From: Mugil cephalus
Lineage: Eukaryota; Chordata; Actinopteri; Mugiliformes; Mugilidae
Direction: 5' to 3'
Length of the DNA: 64,000 nt
NCBI RefSeq assembly: GCF_022458985.1
Contig: NC_061781.1
Coordinates: 5,068,501-5,132,500 of the forward strand
The notes under the pieces are model-generated. The model was not told where the DNA came from. It searched no databases and saw nothing but the letters and a program-made list of their open reading frames with translations. Positions 46,201 to 56,948 of the stretch are shown piece by piece. A program made the position numbers and the translations under genes. Within the stretch, counting starts at the first letter, position 1. Each line of letters starts with the position of its first letter.

Positions 46201-49200
46201 AGTGTTTTAATTTTCGTTTCCCCGTTTCCCTGCTCTTCATCCTCCTCCTCAGAGGACAGACCCAAGTCTGAGGCCTCTGTTGCTTTCAGCTCCTTCATCA
46301 AGTCTTCAATGGCAAAGGGAGCCTGGTCAATGATGGTGCTGAATACGCTGCTGCAGATGGAGGTGAAAAGAGTCCAACTGGAAAAACAGGTGAGGGGAGT
46401 CAAACGGTCAGTGAGTGTTTGAACACAACTAGCACAAGCATCGGCCAGAGGAGAAACATGGCTCGCTTTATGTGTCTGTATCTTTTCATGTCATCAATTG
46501 CTTGTTATCTTCTGCAGTTAGTAATGCAGTTAGTAAAGCTGAGCTGATGTGGACTTACTCCTTGGTTGTGGCTGCTGATTTGCAGAAGGGTTCAATGAAG
46601 GTCAGGTTCTGCTCAGCGGTCAGCTGTTTGAAAGGAAAACAAAGGCTCACTGGGGAATCACATCAGGATCAGTACACTGTTCACACATGTCCTCAAGATG
46701 CAGACCTGAAATAAATGCCGATTAATAAACAAATCTGCAGAAAATGACTTTGATTAATGATCGGTTTGTGTTATTTCGGGCATTTCTCCTACTCGATTAA
46801 ATCATTAGCTCCTACTGGGAAAGCCACTTAATTCTCCGTGGCAATGTCATTATTTCCAGTGACGTCCAGTGATCCGCTACCCGTTCTTTAAATTCATTGC
46901 ACGTCAGTAACTTTGCCTTCGTGCACGATTTATCCTCACGATCTTGAGCTGTGGCTGTGCCGTACCTCTGCTGAACCCACAGCTGCCAGTTCTGTCATGT
47001 ACAGGTCCAGGATGTGGTACTGCAGCCCTTTGGGGGCTGCGCTGCTACTATGCAGGAGCTGAGCTGTCAGCAGCTCCAGAAACTTGGCAACAGCACTGAG
47101 GACACAGAGTCGTCAAAGTTAGCAATGTCAAAATTTGACACAAATGCAGAAATTATGTTTTTTTTGGTAATACTTTACCTGCTATCCCAGTTTTTCCTCT
47201 TCAGCATTTCAAAGGTTTGTCTGAACATGAAGCGAACCAACTGTGAAAAGAGACATTAAACTTTTGAAAACTTACATTTTACTGAAATACAGATTAGCAC
47301 ATCAGCAACCAGACTCAATAGCATCTGCAGTGTTTTACTGTGACCTGAAGAATGCTGGATCTTGCTTCATTTATAACACACTACCCAGTCAAATTGAGAG
47401 TTTGAACATCTCTATATGGAATCATATGGAATCATTCTCTATATGTGGAGAGACACAAGGAGAGTAAAACAAAAGTCTCACCACAGACACCGTTTATTTA
47501 GCTCAGCATAATGGAACACCTGTTAATTTCTACCGATTTTTGAATGATACCAATGGGATATAACGCGCTGCTCTGGACACAACAGGAAATTTATCTAAAG
47601 CTATTTATAGCCACATTAAAATGAGTCCTACGTCAACATGCCCTGTCCAGGAGCAGTGTTTAGCTCAGTCTGTAGAGTAGCCGCCCCATGTATTGAGTCA
47701 CGCTCCGGGTGGCCTTTCCTGCACGTCTTTCCTCTCTCTCTGCCTCCCTGTTTCATGTCTGCTCTACACTTGACTGTCCATTAAAGGCTTAAAATGCCTA
47801 AAAAATAGATTAAAAAAAAAAAAAACATGCCCTGCCCAGCAACAAAGGAGCCACTGCTGCAAAACTGCCAGTCAGATTATGATGTGCTGCTCCCCATGGG
47901 GTCAGAGATGAAACTTTAATGCAACCGTTTGGCCATAATGATTAGTAGCCATGTCTCGTCTAAGGTGATTTTTCTCCACACTGATGCGATACCTATCTAT
48001 TAATAATCAAAACAGACCTTTAATTAAAAAAAGTGCTTCCATGGGGATTGATAAATGGTTTGCTTATCTACAATAGTACTTTTTCTAAAAAATCAGAGTT
48101 CAGTGTGTGTTGCTGTTTCTTTTTTTTGTTGTTTTTAGTACTGAATGACACCCTCCTACTACCAGCTTGCGAAACATCCACATTGCACAGTTCACAAATT
48201 GTTGACGGAGTGACTTCTTTTTCCGCAGCGCAGTTCTTTTCCACACGGCAGATATGTTTGACCATGTGATTTTGAGTCATCATCAGCTTGGACGGTAGCC
48301 TACCAGCATTTACAACAGAAGACATGGAAGACAAACTGATGCACAATGGACGTGGTTTTGTTTTGTCACAGAACCAAAATAAATCACTACAAAAGATCGG
48401 TGTAGGCAGAAGTCTGATACCAGGCCAGTCATTTTGAAAAATGCGTGGATCGTTACAGATCACAGGACAGACAGTGATAAACTTGGACTAAGCCTGGACT
48501 TGCAGGCCGACGAACACAAAGAACAGGGTGTCAGCACAATACAGATGGACAATTCAGTGAGCTGCTCAACAACACCATGATACAACGTCGCTGCTTTTTA
48601 GCACATTTGCCTTGTGTACAGCCTGCCAGGTCATTTTCACACTTTCCAACTTCACAGTCACTTCCATTACATATACGTTACATACAAAGGTTTCTTCCTT
48701 TAAAAGGAAAGGTTCGGCCTTTACATGGTGTAAAGCACTCCCACACGCATGTTCAAGTTTGGCTTTTGGTCTAGGGCCGCCATAAAACAAATACAAAACA
48801 CTAGGTTTGGCTGCGTCCTCAATCTGATCTGCCCTGATATTGAGCAAAATGGTGAGATGGTGATGTTGCTAGCTGTAAGAGTGCAATTAAAAGCATGGGA
48901 CACTTTAGTGCCATCAATTCTCAGTAGTATTTAGTACTTCCAACTAATAACTGATAGTTTTTAATCAATAAAGAATATCTGCATTTTTCAGAATTTTCTA
49001 CATTTTTACATAAAAGAGATTTCCACATAAGTCTTGAGAGTAGACCATGAGAACACAATTGTACAAATTAAACTAAAATATTATGCTCATGCATCTCCAA
49101 GAGGTGCAAGTACTTGAAAATATCCTTAAAGAAACGTTTTTTGAAGCCATTAGGCTTTGTATTCATGTTAGATGGTTAAGGAACTACACAATATACAAGG

Positions 49201-50862
49201 CATTTTAACTGCGACATCTCAACTTAGTTCATTGTGCAAAATCTTATTCCAACGGTCATTTTAAAAGTTCTTTCACACATACCTGATAGAACTTATCCAT
49301 CCGCAGCCTGTCAATGCCAGTCCACTCTCTTTTAAAGGTCTGCAGGAAACTCTCCAGGTACAACAACTCTGCAAGAAGATGCATATCATTGTTAAAAAAA
49401 AAAAGAAAAAAAAAAAAGGCAAGGCTTCTCCCATGAGCAGTGACTTAAATTATCTGAGATGAGATGATAACGGGTAACTTACGTCTGTCAGTATCGTGGA
49501 AGCTGTGGATAAGGTTTGAGATCTGTTTTGACAGGTCCTCCTTCAGAAAGAGAATGAAGAAGGTACAAAAATAAAAATCACAGAGTATACAGTAGCCATG
49601 ATTATAGATATTCTTCTCACAAACTGATCAAGTGTAGTTTTTCACTTCCTGGTGCATTAAATGTTTTTTTTTTTAATAACAATTTTAGCAACATTGTTAA
49701 AATAGCTATTTTTAGCTTCTGTGTGTTTTGGTTAGTTTTTTAGCATTATGCAACTGAGACAACCATGGTAGTGTTTCTGCTTTAGTATTTCCAGCTGCTC
49801 CTTCTCATTGTTTTGGACCAATAAAGAATCTGTAAGGTTAACTGGGGTGTTTTGGAGAAACATGCATTTGTATGACTCATGTTCTGTGAAATTTTGGCAA
49901 AAGTATCAACTTCCATTGTTGAAAGTGAAGCAGTAAAAACAGGTAGAAACAAAAATCTACCCAACTGGCAAAAAAAAAGATACAGCACCAACTAGCGTTG
50001 TTACAGAGCGTGCCAGACTGACGAAAGCACAAGTATAAATACAGCATATACCAATTTATAGATTAGTATTACATCTTTTATGTTATTATTGTAAAAAGAA
50101 CAAAACAAAACAACAACTTTTACAATGGTCGAAGCTTGTCTGTTTTATCAGGTTCATTTTTGCAAACACTTTAATGAATATTCTGGTTTTACACTGCACA
50201 AACATACCTGGAGCAGAGGTTTGTCCTGCATCCACAAGCAGTAAAAAAGTCCTTTCCACAGCTTGAGCAGCTCATCACTGGAAAACCCATCTGCGAAGAG
50301 AAGGAAAGAAAAGCTGAGCCTCAAAACAAAGTCTGTTAACTTCACTGGTAATTTCTTAAAAATGATTTAGTGTGTTTTTGCAACACATCATTAAACACTC
50401 TCACATGACAAAGTATTCATATTCAGTTTCAGAGCTGAATGACTAGTTGATTGACCATACGAGGTCACTGTTGTCTGTTAATGTTAATTGACTATTAGTT
50501 GTAACATTAACCATGTGCCTGCGACTAATTTACATCCACACGTGTATAAACCAAGTTACTTTAACAGCATCCAAATAAGAGAAATATCAGGCCCAGTGAC
50601 ATCTCAAATCTATTAGGGTTTGAAAACAGAACTGTTGGTAATAACCACTGATGATAATTGTTGTTTAGAGTTTACTTTCTTACGGCTACTATTAGCAACT
50701 TGTGCCAAGGCTAGCTGGCTGGCTGGCTAGCTTACCTGCTTCTTTCTGTGACCTGACGTTTATATATTTTCTCAGCTTCTTAAGAGCCTTGGTTCGGGTG
50801 GGCTTTTCATTCGATGCTAGTCTCTGTGCAAACTGGATCTCTGGCTCCTGAATCAACGCCAT
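37210..50862 (-). CDS. rrp1: Ribosomal RNA processing protein 1 (RRP1/RRP1B-like)
   Basis: Nucleolar Nop52-family protein needed for pre-rRNA processing in 60S subunit maturation. Sixteen exons, listed 5' to 3': 50862-50736, 50290-50208, 49540-49483, 49368-49283, 47240-47179, 47095-46966, 46623-46559, 46377-46169, 45644-45520, 45294-45197, 44706-44687, 44580-44443, 42897-41933, 41851-41681, 41570-41504, 37418-37210; all phases agree, 870 aa. Residues about 8-215 form the Nop52 domain (IQFAQRLASNEKPTRTKAL; EWTGIDRLRMDKFY). Acidic runs follow (SSEEEDEEQ; DEDEDEDDDAD). A Lys-rich disordered region fills the single large exon 13 (residues 401-722, many KKKKK blocks). The C-terminus has KVTFG (790-794), the PP1 docking motif at the position known in human RRP1B, then RVPFDPEQKP. 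It is longer than human RRP1B (758 aa). A single vertebrate-type ancestor of RRP1 and RRP1B is possible, so the paralogue name is tentative. Confidence 0.92.
37540..38095. repeat. SINE/L2-tail repeat and a shared repeat in rrp1 intron 15
   Basis: 37540-37625 repeats sequence found at 33760-33905 (ATAGGTAGGAATGA; GAGATGTCTTGTCC). From 37775 a dispersed fish repeat reads TGTGGAGTTTGCATGTTCTC, GAGTGTGAATGGTTGTCTGT and GACAGCTGGGACAGGCTCCA, ending in a (GAAT)n run at 38070-38088. Related fragments lie at 28130, 53185 and 54540. Confidence 0.75.
38435..39115 (-). mobile_element. Decayed Tc1/mariner-like transposon in rrp1 intron 15
   Basis: Sequence antisense to a Tc1-type transposase: TGTTGTCTTGCTCAATGACC, TTTGCTGGTATAATTCATTG, AAGGCGTCCTGGTTTAGACA and TCTGTGACCTCTCAGACTAT are characteristic of an abundant fish Tc1 family read in reverse. 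Internal deletions and stops remove any open frame, so it is far older than the element at 18982. Confidence 0.7.
40275..40610. repeat. Candidate hAT-like repeat end in rrp1 intron 15
   Basis: CTACGGATGTAACGATTACC then AGTTTCATGATAAACTGCGG resembles the termini of dispersed fish DNA repeats (GGTGTAACGATT...CGGTAAACCG). The opposite end was not found. Confidence 0.35.
42962..43018. repeat. (TA)n/(CA)n microsatellite in rrp1 intron 12
   Basis: ATATATATATATACACAC followed by TACATACA units and (CA)n. Simple sequence only. Confidence 0.85.
45916..46020. mobile_element. MITE family A fragment in rrp1 intron 8
   Basis: CACAGACTGTATAAATATGG, then GTGTCCCCACTTCCT, the terminal ~50 bp of the family, followed by unrelated sequence. 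Only one end is present. A further internal fragment (GGTCAAACTGACATTGCTGG; CACACTTCCTCCAGACTCAC) lies at about 43200-43265. Confidence 0.65.
47655..47828 (+). repeat. tRNA-derived SINE in rrp1 intron 4
   Basis: An A-box-like TTAGCTCAGTCTGTAGAGTA, degenerate B-box region (GAGTCACGCTCC), a body CTGCACGTCTTTCCTCTCTC ... TGCCTCCCTGTTTCATGTCT, then CATTAAAGGCTTAAAATGCC, AAAAAATAG and a terminal A-run. This is the layout of a common fish tRNA-SINE. Confidence 0.75.
49750..49950 (-). repeat. Dispersed repeat family C, minus-strand copy in rrp1 intron 2
   Basis: Read on the minus strand it contains ACATGAGTCATACAAATGCA, CCAGTTAAC, ATTGGTCCAAAACAATG and GGAAATACTAAA in that order. The same blocks occur on the plus strand at 55625-55830. 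Both copies encode a related peptide (MSHTNACFSKTPQL / MSHTNVCISEPPQL), which may point to a coding ancestor. Confidence 0.6.
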
Positions 50863-51010
50863 GTTCACCCCGGTTCACGTGGAATCTTATCTTAACCCCA
50901 CTTCGCTTTCCTCACTCTTTCCACGTTTCGTCGCACAATTCGTCGCGGCCTGATGACGTCGCCAATGCGCCGTGTTGTGCTTTAAGAAATACAGTAAACC
51001 AGTGGGATGA
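50863..51010 (-). promoter_or_regulatory. rrp1 5' region with CRE-like and CCAAT elements
   Basis: Immediately upstream of the rrp1 start the sequence is CpG-rich. TGACGTCG (50954-50961) is one base from a full cAMP-response element and directly abuts CCAAT (50962-50966, as read on the plus strand). Consistent with a TATA-less housekeeping promoter. Inferred from sequence only. Confidence 0.4.
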
Positions 51011-53184
51011 CAACCGCCAGCCATTTAAGAGACAATATTTCCGAATATCTTATTACATAAATACATTGAAAAAAGAACATTAATTCAAAGTATTAGTGCC
51101 TTTTCGTGGAATATCTGATAGTTTTAATATATTGCTTGATCCCGTTTACAAAGATGGAAAGGAGTGTTTTTTGATTGGAATATCGCGATTTGTGGATATG
51201 CAATTTAGCTAAATGTATAATAACAATAATGATATAGAGTTCTTTCTTTTTCGCAGCTGGATAGTCAATGAAGAGGAGAAGCGTGTGCTGTGCTTGTTGT
51301 GCTTCTTCTTCTTCTGTCTTTTAATGGCGTTTGACAGATTAAAGGTGCATTACCGCCACCAACTGGACTGGAGTGCAAAGCTATTGGTCTCACGTCGCTC
51401 ACAGCAAAAGGAGAAGAAGTGATTTCATGACATAACTGTGCTCTTTTAAATCAGTGGTGCCGATTTACAAAAACACATTAAAGGAAGGGATAAAGTGGAG
51501 TCATTGCTACCACTAAGAAGCCTCTGCCTGTGCGGATTTCTTCTCTAAACTGTGTCAAAAACGCTAACTAAAGGAGGTAGATAGGTATGATAAAATTTTT
51601 AGCTGGTGTTAGCTTTCTGAACTTTTAGTCAAGTATAAGTTAATTCACCTCATCCCGTCTTTGGCGTGATTACAAGCCTCAAAACGGTTCATTGCCCAAG
51701 ACACTGGAAATGAAAAACAAGTTTAAATATTTCTTTAATTACTGTTACTTTAAGGGTGTGGAGCACAGCAAGGATCTTAACCAGTGCAAGAAAATGCTAC
51801 ACTAGAGAAACTACTGTTTTCCTTTTCAGCTGCACAATCATTGTGGATTTTGGAGTGCACACAGTGGCTACAGATACATAGGTCCACACCAAGACTGATA
51901 CGACTACAATCTGATGATGTAGCCCCCAACAGTTTGAACATTTTACATAAGTAAGAAAGAAACTAAAATCAATAGATCAAAACAAGGAGCAGGAAAAATC
52001 TGTTAAATTAAAAGTTTATTGGATGGCACTTGGATTGACCTAAAACGCTAAAATAGACGTATTCATATATATATATTTTTTAAGGATAGCGCAAGGTTTT
52101 AAAACATATGCTCTGGTTACAACTTATGTAATACAATTTGTGCATGCCTAATAGATTACATATAAAAGAAATGGTTTAAATGCAAGTATTATTTATTACA
52201 GACTACTGCTGTAAATGCCATTTAACCTGTAATGTGAATTATAAGAAAGAACATTTCCTATAACTAAATTTCTTACTAACTCCTAACTTACACTAACTAA
52301 CATGTTAACGGTATTATACTGATAAACGTATTGTCCATCATCTGATATATCCGATTTACCTTTCAGTATCTGTTGAAGGAATCCCCTGTGCTAAGGAGAG
52401 ATGGCTGTGCAGGTTTCTCCAGTCCTTCCAGTTTGTGTTCGTCACTCACTGGTTAGGCATTTCCAATTCATGTTCAAGTTATGCAAAACACATACAAATG
52501 TAAAAGGAGTGCCAAACATACACATCCACAAAACTTGTATATCAGCAGTTCATTTTTACATTTTTAACATTTCAAATAAAATAAACAAAATATATCTTAC
52601 AAGGACTTTTGGGATGTCCCATGTTCCAGTATGAGTCCATATTGTAAACATTAAATTAAAACAAAAAGTTAAAAAATGACAAAAAATAAATTCACATTCA
52701 ACTGCAGGCAGTTTGGTTCATACTACAAAGTCCTCTGCATTCACCAACAAGAACAGAGTCATCTGAGCGGTTTTGCAGATGAGAGATGGTTGAAAAGTGT
52801 ACAGTCAGCACTGTACGGGGAGAAGAGGAAGGTAGCCAGGATAGTTCCCTGAGGGGCTCCCATGCTGCAGACAACCGATTCAGATACAAAGTCCTGTGTC
52901 CTCACACTGTCTGTTGGTCAATAGTTCAGTATCCAGGATGTGAGACGGTGGTCTATTCTTACTTGAACACACTACAGACATCAAGAAACACAAGTGAGAA
53001 ACTTTTCCAGGAGGTAGATGTCGGTAATACAGAGGATAACAGCATATTCCCTCTGAATAACTGGTATCATACACATTTAAAAAAAAAAAAAAAATGTTTA
53101 TGTCCGAGTCCCCATTAAATTATGAAAAGTCATTATACATGAACCAAAACATTTCCTCAGAAGACTAAGGTTGTTTAACATCTG
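51011..53184. other. Intergenic between rrp1 and slc37a1
   Basis: No gene recognised. AAGGTGCATTACCGCCACCA then ACTGGACTGG (about 51342) matches a common fish interspersed-repeat motif. The rest is A/T-rich with short frames and an A-run near 53080. Confidence 0.5.
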
Positions 53185-53345
53185 CTGGCGACCTGTCCAG
53201 GGTGAACCTCGCCTCTCGCCCGATGAGAACTGGGATAGGCTCCAGCAACCCCGCAACCCTAGTGAAGGATTAAGCAGTATGGAGAATGAGATGAGATGAG
53301 ATGAGATGAGATGAGATGAGATGAGATGAGATGAGATGAGATAAG
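53185..53345. repeat. SINE/L2-tail fragment ending in an (ATGAG)n array
   Basis: GGCGACCTGTCCAGGGTGAA, CTCTCGCCCGATGAGAACTG and GGATAGGCTCCAGCAACCCC, the 3' part of a fish retroposon, run directly into about eleven ATGAG units (53285-53341). This suggests the array grew from the retroposon tail. Confidence 0.8.
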
Positions 53346-53663
53346 AAGAGAATTCTGTGAATCGTGACTATAGATTAGACTAAGATAGATAGTAAACTTA
53401 ATTAGCCAGAGAAATACTTGTCACGTATGTTAGTTGTTAGTAAATGAATATAAAATTTAGTAAGCGAAAAATGTATGAAAAATAGTATGTTAGTAAAATG
53501 AAATAAAAAAATATAGTGTAAGCGAAAAATGTATGAATTATCTAATGTACAAAAGGACAAAAATAGCGGGCAAAACAGTGTTCAAGGTGTCACACAATAA
53601 TTTTATACGTTTTAAACACTGTAGTATTTCCGGTAAAGACATAAACATCAAACGGTCATTTGA

Positions 53664-53671
53664 TGACGTCA
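53664..53671. promoter_or_regulatory. Perfect CRE palindrome upstream of slc37a1 exon 1
   Basis: TGACGTCA, the full cAMP-response element, lies roughly 30-150 bp upstream of the putative first exon, in a short CpG-rich stretch (GCGCGTATGCGGCGCGTGG). CREB/ATF control is inferred, not shown. Confidence 0.45.
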
Positions 53672-53699
53672 GAGTGGCACACAGCTAACACAGCTGTGT

Positions 53700-53820
53700 G
53701 AGCTTGTGTGTGCGCGTATGCGGCGCGTGGCTGAGTGACAGTCGCTAGCTTCCACACAAGGAAGTGGAGCCTGAAACTGAAGCCAGAAACGCACTCACAG
53801 TCGTCGACTTTCTTCACAAG
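53700..53820 (+). promoter_or_regulatory. slc37a1: Putative non-coding first exon of slc37a1
   Basis: The exon end is set by a strong donor (TTCACAAG|GTAAGTCC, GT at 53821). No ATG-led frame with protein character. Its start is approximate. It is linked to slc37a1 because it is the nearest upstream plus-strand donor and lies in a promoter-like CpG-rich stretch. The intron to the coding exon would be about 3 kb. Confidence 0.5.
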
Positions 53821-54779
53821 GTAAGTCCATCAGCAGGTTAGCGACAGTCTGCGGCCACTTTTTTTTGTTCGAGGACAAAGACTGAACGGGTCGACTGAAG
53901 TGCCTCCAAGCCCAGTGTGTGTTTTAAGCTAGCCGTCGGTGAAATAGAGGGACGCTAGGCTTCAATCATTATGTTGATTCCAGTGACACACAACGCAGAG
54001 AGCCTCTCGCTTTTGACTTGGTCGTGATTTTAGAAGTGATAGTGCAGCAGACGCTACAGGATCTAGTGTACAAGAGGAATAAATATATGGAGCGTTTCCA
54101 GCGTTCAGCGCGGTGGCCTCGGTTAAGGAAGCGCGTGAAGTTTCAGATGCTTTACTCAGCCTCAGCAAACAGCACAAGGTCTCAGCATAGCGCTGCCTTG
54201 GTGCTGCTAACGCGCGTCAATTGGAAGTCATTTTCTATTAAATCTGGTGACATGGGCCAGTACAGATTTCAGCTGAGGTGGCCTGAACTTCTTTCAGCGC
54301 TCCAGTGACGTCTTGAAGCTCAGCCAATCACACGCGTCTGATTCCCTGCATCCACTTCCTCCCTCAAACTTTAGATTTGTCATTAACTAGTTCCCATTTA
54401 ACCCATTTAACCCCAACCCTTTTTGACTTTAATAACATTAACAAAAACAATGTAGCTTGGGAGATATTGCCACAGGTTGTGGGATTACGAGATGTTTGTG
54501 CATTTTTCAACCTTTGACAAAATAACATCAACTAGTGCTTTAGGACTGATGCCTCACAGCAAGAAGGCTCTGGGTTTGAATCCATCAGCCGAATGGGGCC
54601 TTTCTGTGTGGTGTCCTATATCCTATAGAACATATCCTATCTCCTTTCTGACCTACAAACACAGTAGCGTATTTTTTTCTAGCCTTAGGCAAGATATAAG
54701 GTCCTGTGTGTGTGGGGAAGGAGAGCTCCCTTACACCTGAGCAGAACTGAACCACCATCCAGAAGAAGGGCAAATCATT

Positions 54780-55600
54780 TTTGTGACACCAAAAAGGGCC
54801 AATAGTGGATCAGATTCTATAACGGTGTTGGCCAGTGAGAGAACTTTTCAAGGCTGGGACATGCCCAGAACATATGGATTAATGAGCAATTTGGACTTTG
54901 ATATTTGTCCCAGTGGGGACTGATATGTGGGAATATGTTAAGATGGTCTCAGTTTAGATACATGGGCTCTGTGGACAACTTTAAATTTGAGCATGGAGTG
55001 GCGAGCGCACATAGGGGTGGAATGTACTTGTTTGAGAACAGCGTCCCACAGGTCGTCTGAAAGTGATAGGCTGATATCCTGCTCCCAGGCAGTTGTTAAG
55101 AGAGGCTCCTTTAAGCTCAGATATCAGATTGTATATGGTGGATACTGATCCCTTTGCAAGAGGCTGGAGCCAAAAGGAGTTTGTCAGTGGGTTTGGGGAC
55201 ACGCAGTTTTGGAAAGCAGGGTATTAGGGACCTAACATCATGCCTCACCTGTTGGTATTGGAAGAAGTTGAAAGATGTCAAGTTCAATTTTTTAGACAGA
55301 TCACTGACTGCACAAATCTTTGAAAGTTTTATACCTGTTTTTCTGCCGTTCAAGAAATGCTGCGTCTTGCGTTGATGGAGGGAAAGACTGAATAGATGCT
55401 ATTGGGCACAAAAGGGATGGTAGCTGCAAGTCGGAGGGGGAGGTGGGTCGCACTGTTGTAGGAAAGGCATTTAGATCGTTCCTCTGTTAGCATTATCAGA
55501 TGCCTTTTCAGAAAGTGTACATTGCAGTAGTACTTTAGTTGTATTTCAGGACTGACTTGCATATTCTGCACGTCAGTGGGCTTCATCTTTATAGAAGTAT
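54780..55600 (-). mobile_element. Decayed L1-like LINE 3' end in slc37a1 intron 1
   Basis: On the minus strand, shifted frames encode QVRHDVRSLIPCFPKL (about 55245), LISELKGASLNNC (about 55120), VRSPLHAQI and HMFWACPSL (about 54860), the conserved order at the C-terminus of fish L1-type ORF2 proteins. Stops and frameshifts throughout. A SINE/L2-tail fragment (GATGCCTCACAGCAAGAAGG) precedes it at 54548. Confidence 0.65.
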
Positions 55601-55624
55601 TTCCACGTTGTGTCTCTTTTGCCA

Positions 55625-55830
55625 CTTGGGTTATTATTTTTTTCTACTTCCTGCTTGGCGACTTTCGCCGACATTTCGCCTAAGATGAGTCATACAAATG
55701 TTTGTATCTCCGAACCTCCTCAGTTAAACTTTCTTGGCTGTGTTCCATCTTCATTGATCCAAAAGAATGGATTCAAAAATTGCGGAGACGGAGAAGCAGA
55801 CGAAATACTAAAGCCGAAAAAAGCTACTAC
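55625..55830 (+). repeat. Dispersed repeat family C, plus-strand copy
   Basis: ACTTTCGCCGACATTTCGCC, ATGAGTCATACAAATGTTTG, CTCAGTTAAAC, ATTGATCCAAAAGAATG and CGAAATACTAAA follow the order of the minus-strand copy at 49750-49950. Confidence 0.6.
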
Positions 55831-56786
55831 CAAGTGGACCAATTGCAGCTGTCGCGCTCTGCGTCGCTGTGGACGCACATCAGCTATGGTGTTAGGGTGT
55901 GTGTATGTGCTGCGCTGCCGTCGTAGCTGTGGTGTCAAATTGACGCCTGAAGTCTAAACCGCCTGTTATGCTACTGTTCTGTTAGATTCTTGCTAGTGTT
56001 TTGCGTTGGTCCTGTAGCTTTGCTGTTGGGGGCAAAAACTGGACAAAGGTGACTGAAAGCTGTCAATACGTGGCTATTGTCTGTGCGTGTCTCTCGTTTG
56101 TGCGTCTTTGGTTCAGCACACTTCTCATGGTACACATGGTACATCCTATTAGGGTTGTTTACTTTCCAGTTTCGGACAGCTGTTCTAGGGTCACGCCTCA
56201 GCCCAGTTTGAGGATCCATGTCTTCTAGAGAAAATGACCATGACTCTTGAGAAGCAGGAGCATGTACCACACATCCACCCTTGGTACACAGTGACTCACA
56301 GTGATGTGAAGTTCATTTGTTCTCCCCATCTCCACATTTAAACAGAGTAACCGCATACAACCAGGGATTTATTTACATTCGGAGTGAAATTAGTCTCCAA
56401 ATAAGATTCCAGCTAAAAATCCAGCTACAGATTCCTGTGATTTCCTCTGTTATTAATCGCTAATAATAATTAGCCTCTTAACCCAGCCTGAAAACCTGCT
56501 TCACCTTTGTTTTTGCGCTGGAAGAGTTAGTTTAGGGCCTTTGTCATGCTCTTATAGACAATGGGCTTGTGTGTATTAAGATGAGTAACATTGTCAAATG
56601 ACAAATGCAGCATAACTGCATTTACTTTCCTCGCCCTCACTTATTGGAGTCCTCAGTTCTGTTTCCTTTATGTCTCTGGCTTCTTGCTTTACATTTCATT
56701 CTTTCTTTTTCTTTCTCTCCCACTACCCCACCACTGCCACAGATATTTTTCATCCAGCTTCCCTGATTTGTGTGCCTGCCGTGTGT

Positions 56787-56805
56787 CCCCCCCCCCCCCC
56801 CCCCC
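56787..56805. repeat. Poly(C) run of 19
   Basis: Uninterrupted C19 just upstream of the first slc37a1 coding exon, possibly inside its leader or in the polypyrimidine tract of the preceding intron. Confidence 0.9.
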
Positions 56806-56948
56806 GACGCGGGTGATGATGGAGATGAGCTGAGACGGCGCCACCGCATCTTCATGTTCTCCGTCAGCCTCTTCAGCAGGAGGATTTTTGTAATGCTGAG
56901 CTCAGATCAGCTGCCTGTTACCGTGATCATCCCCTCTCGCATCCAAAC

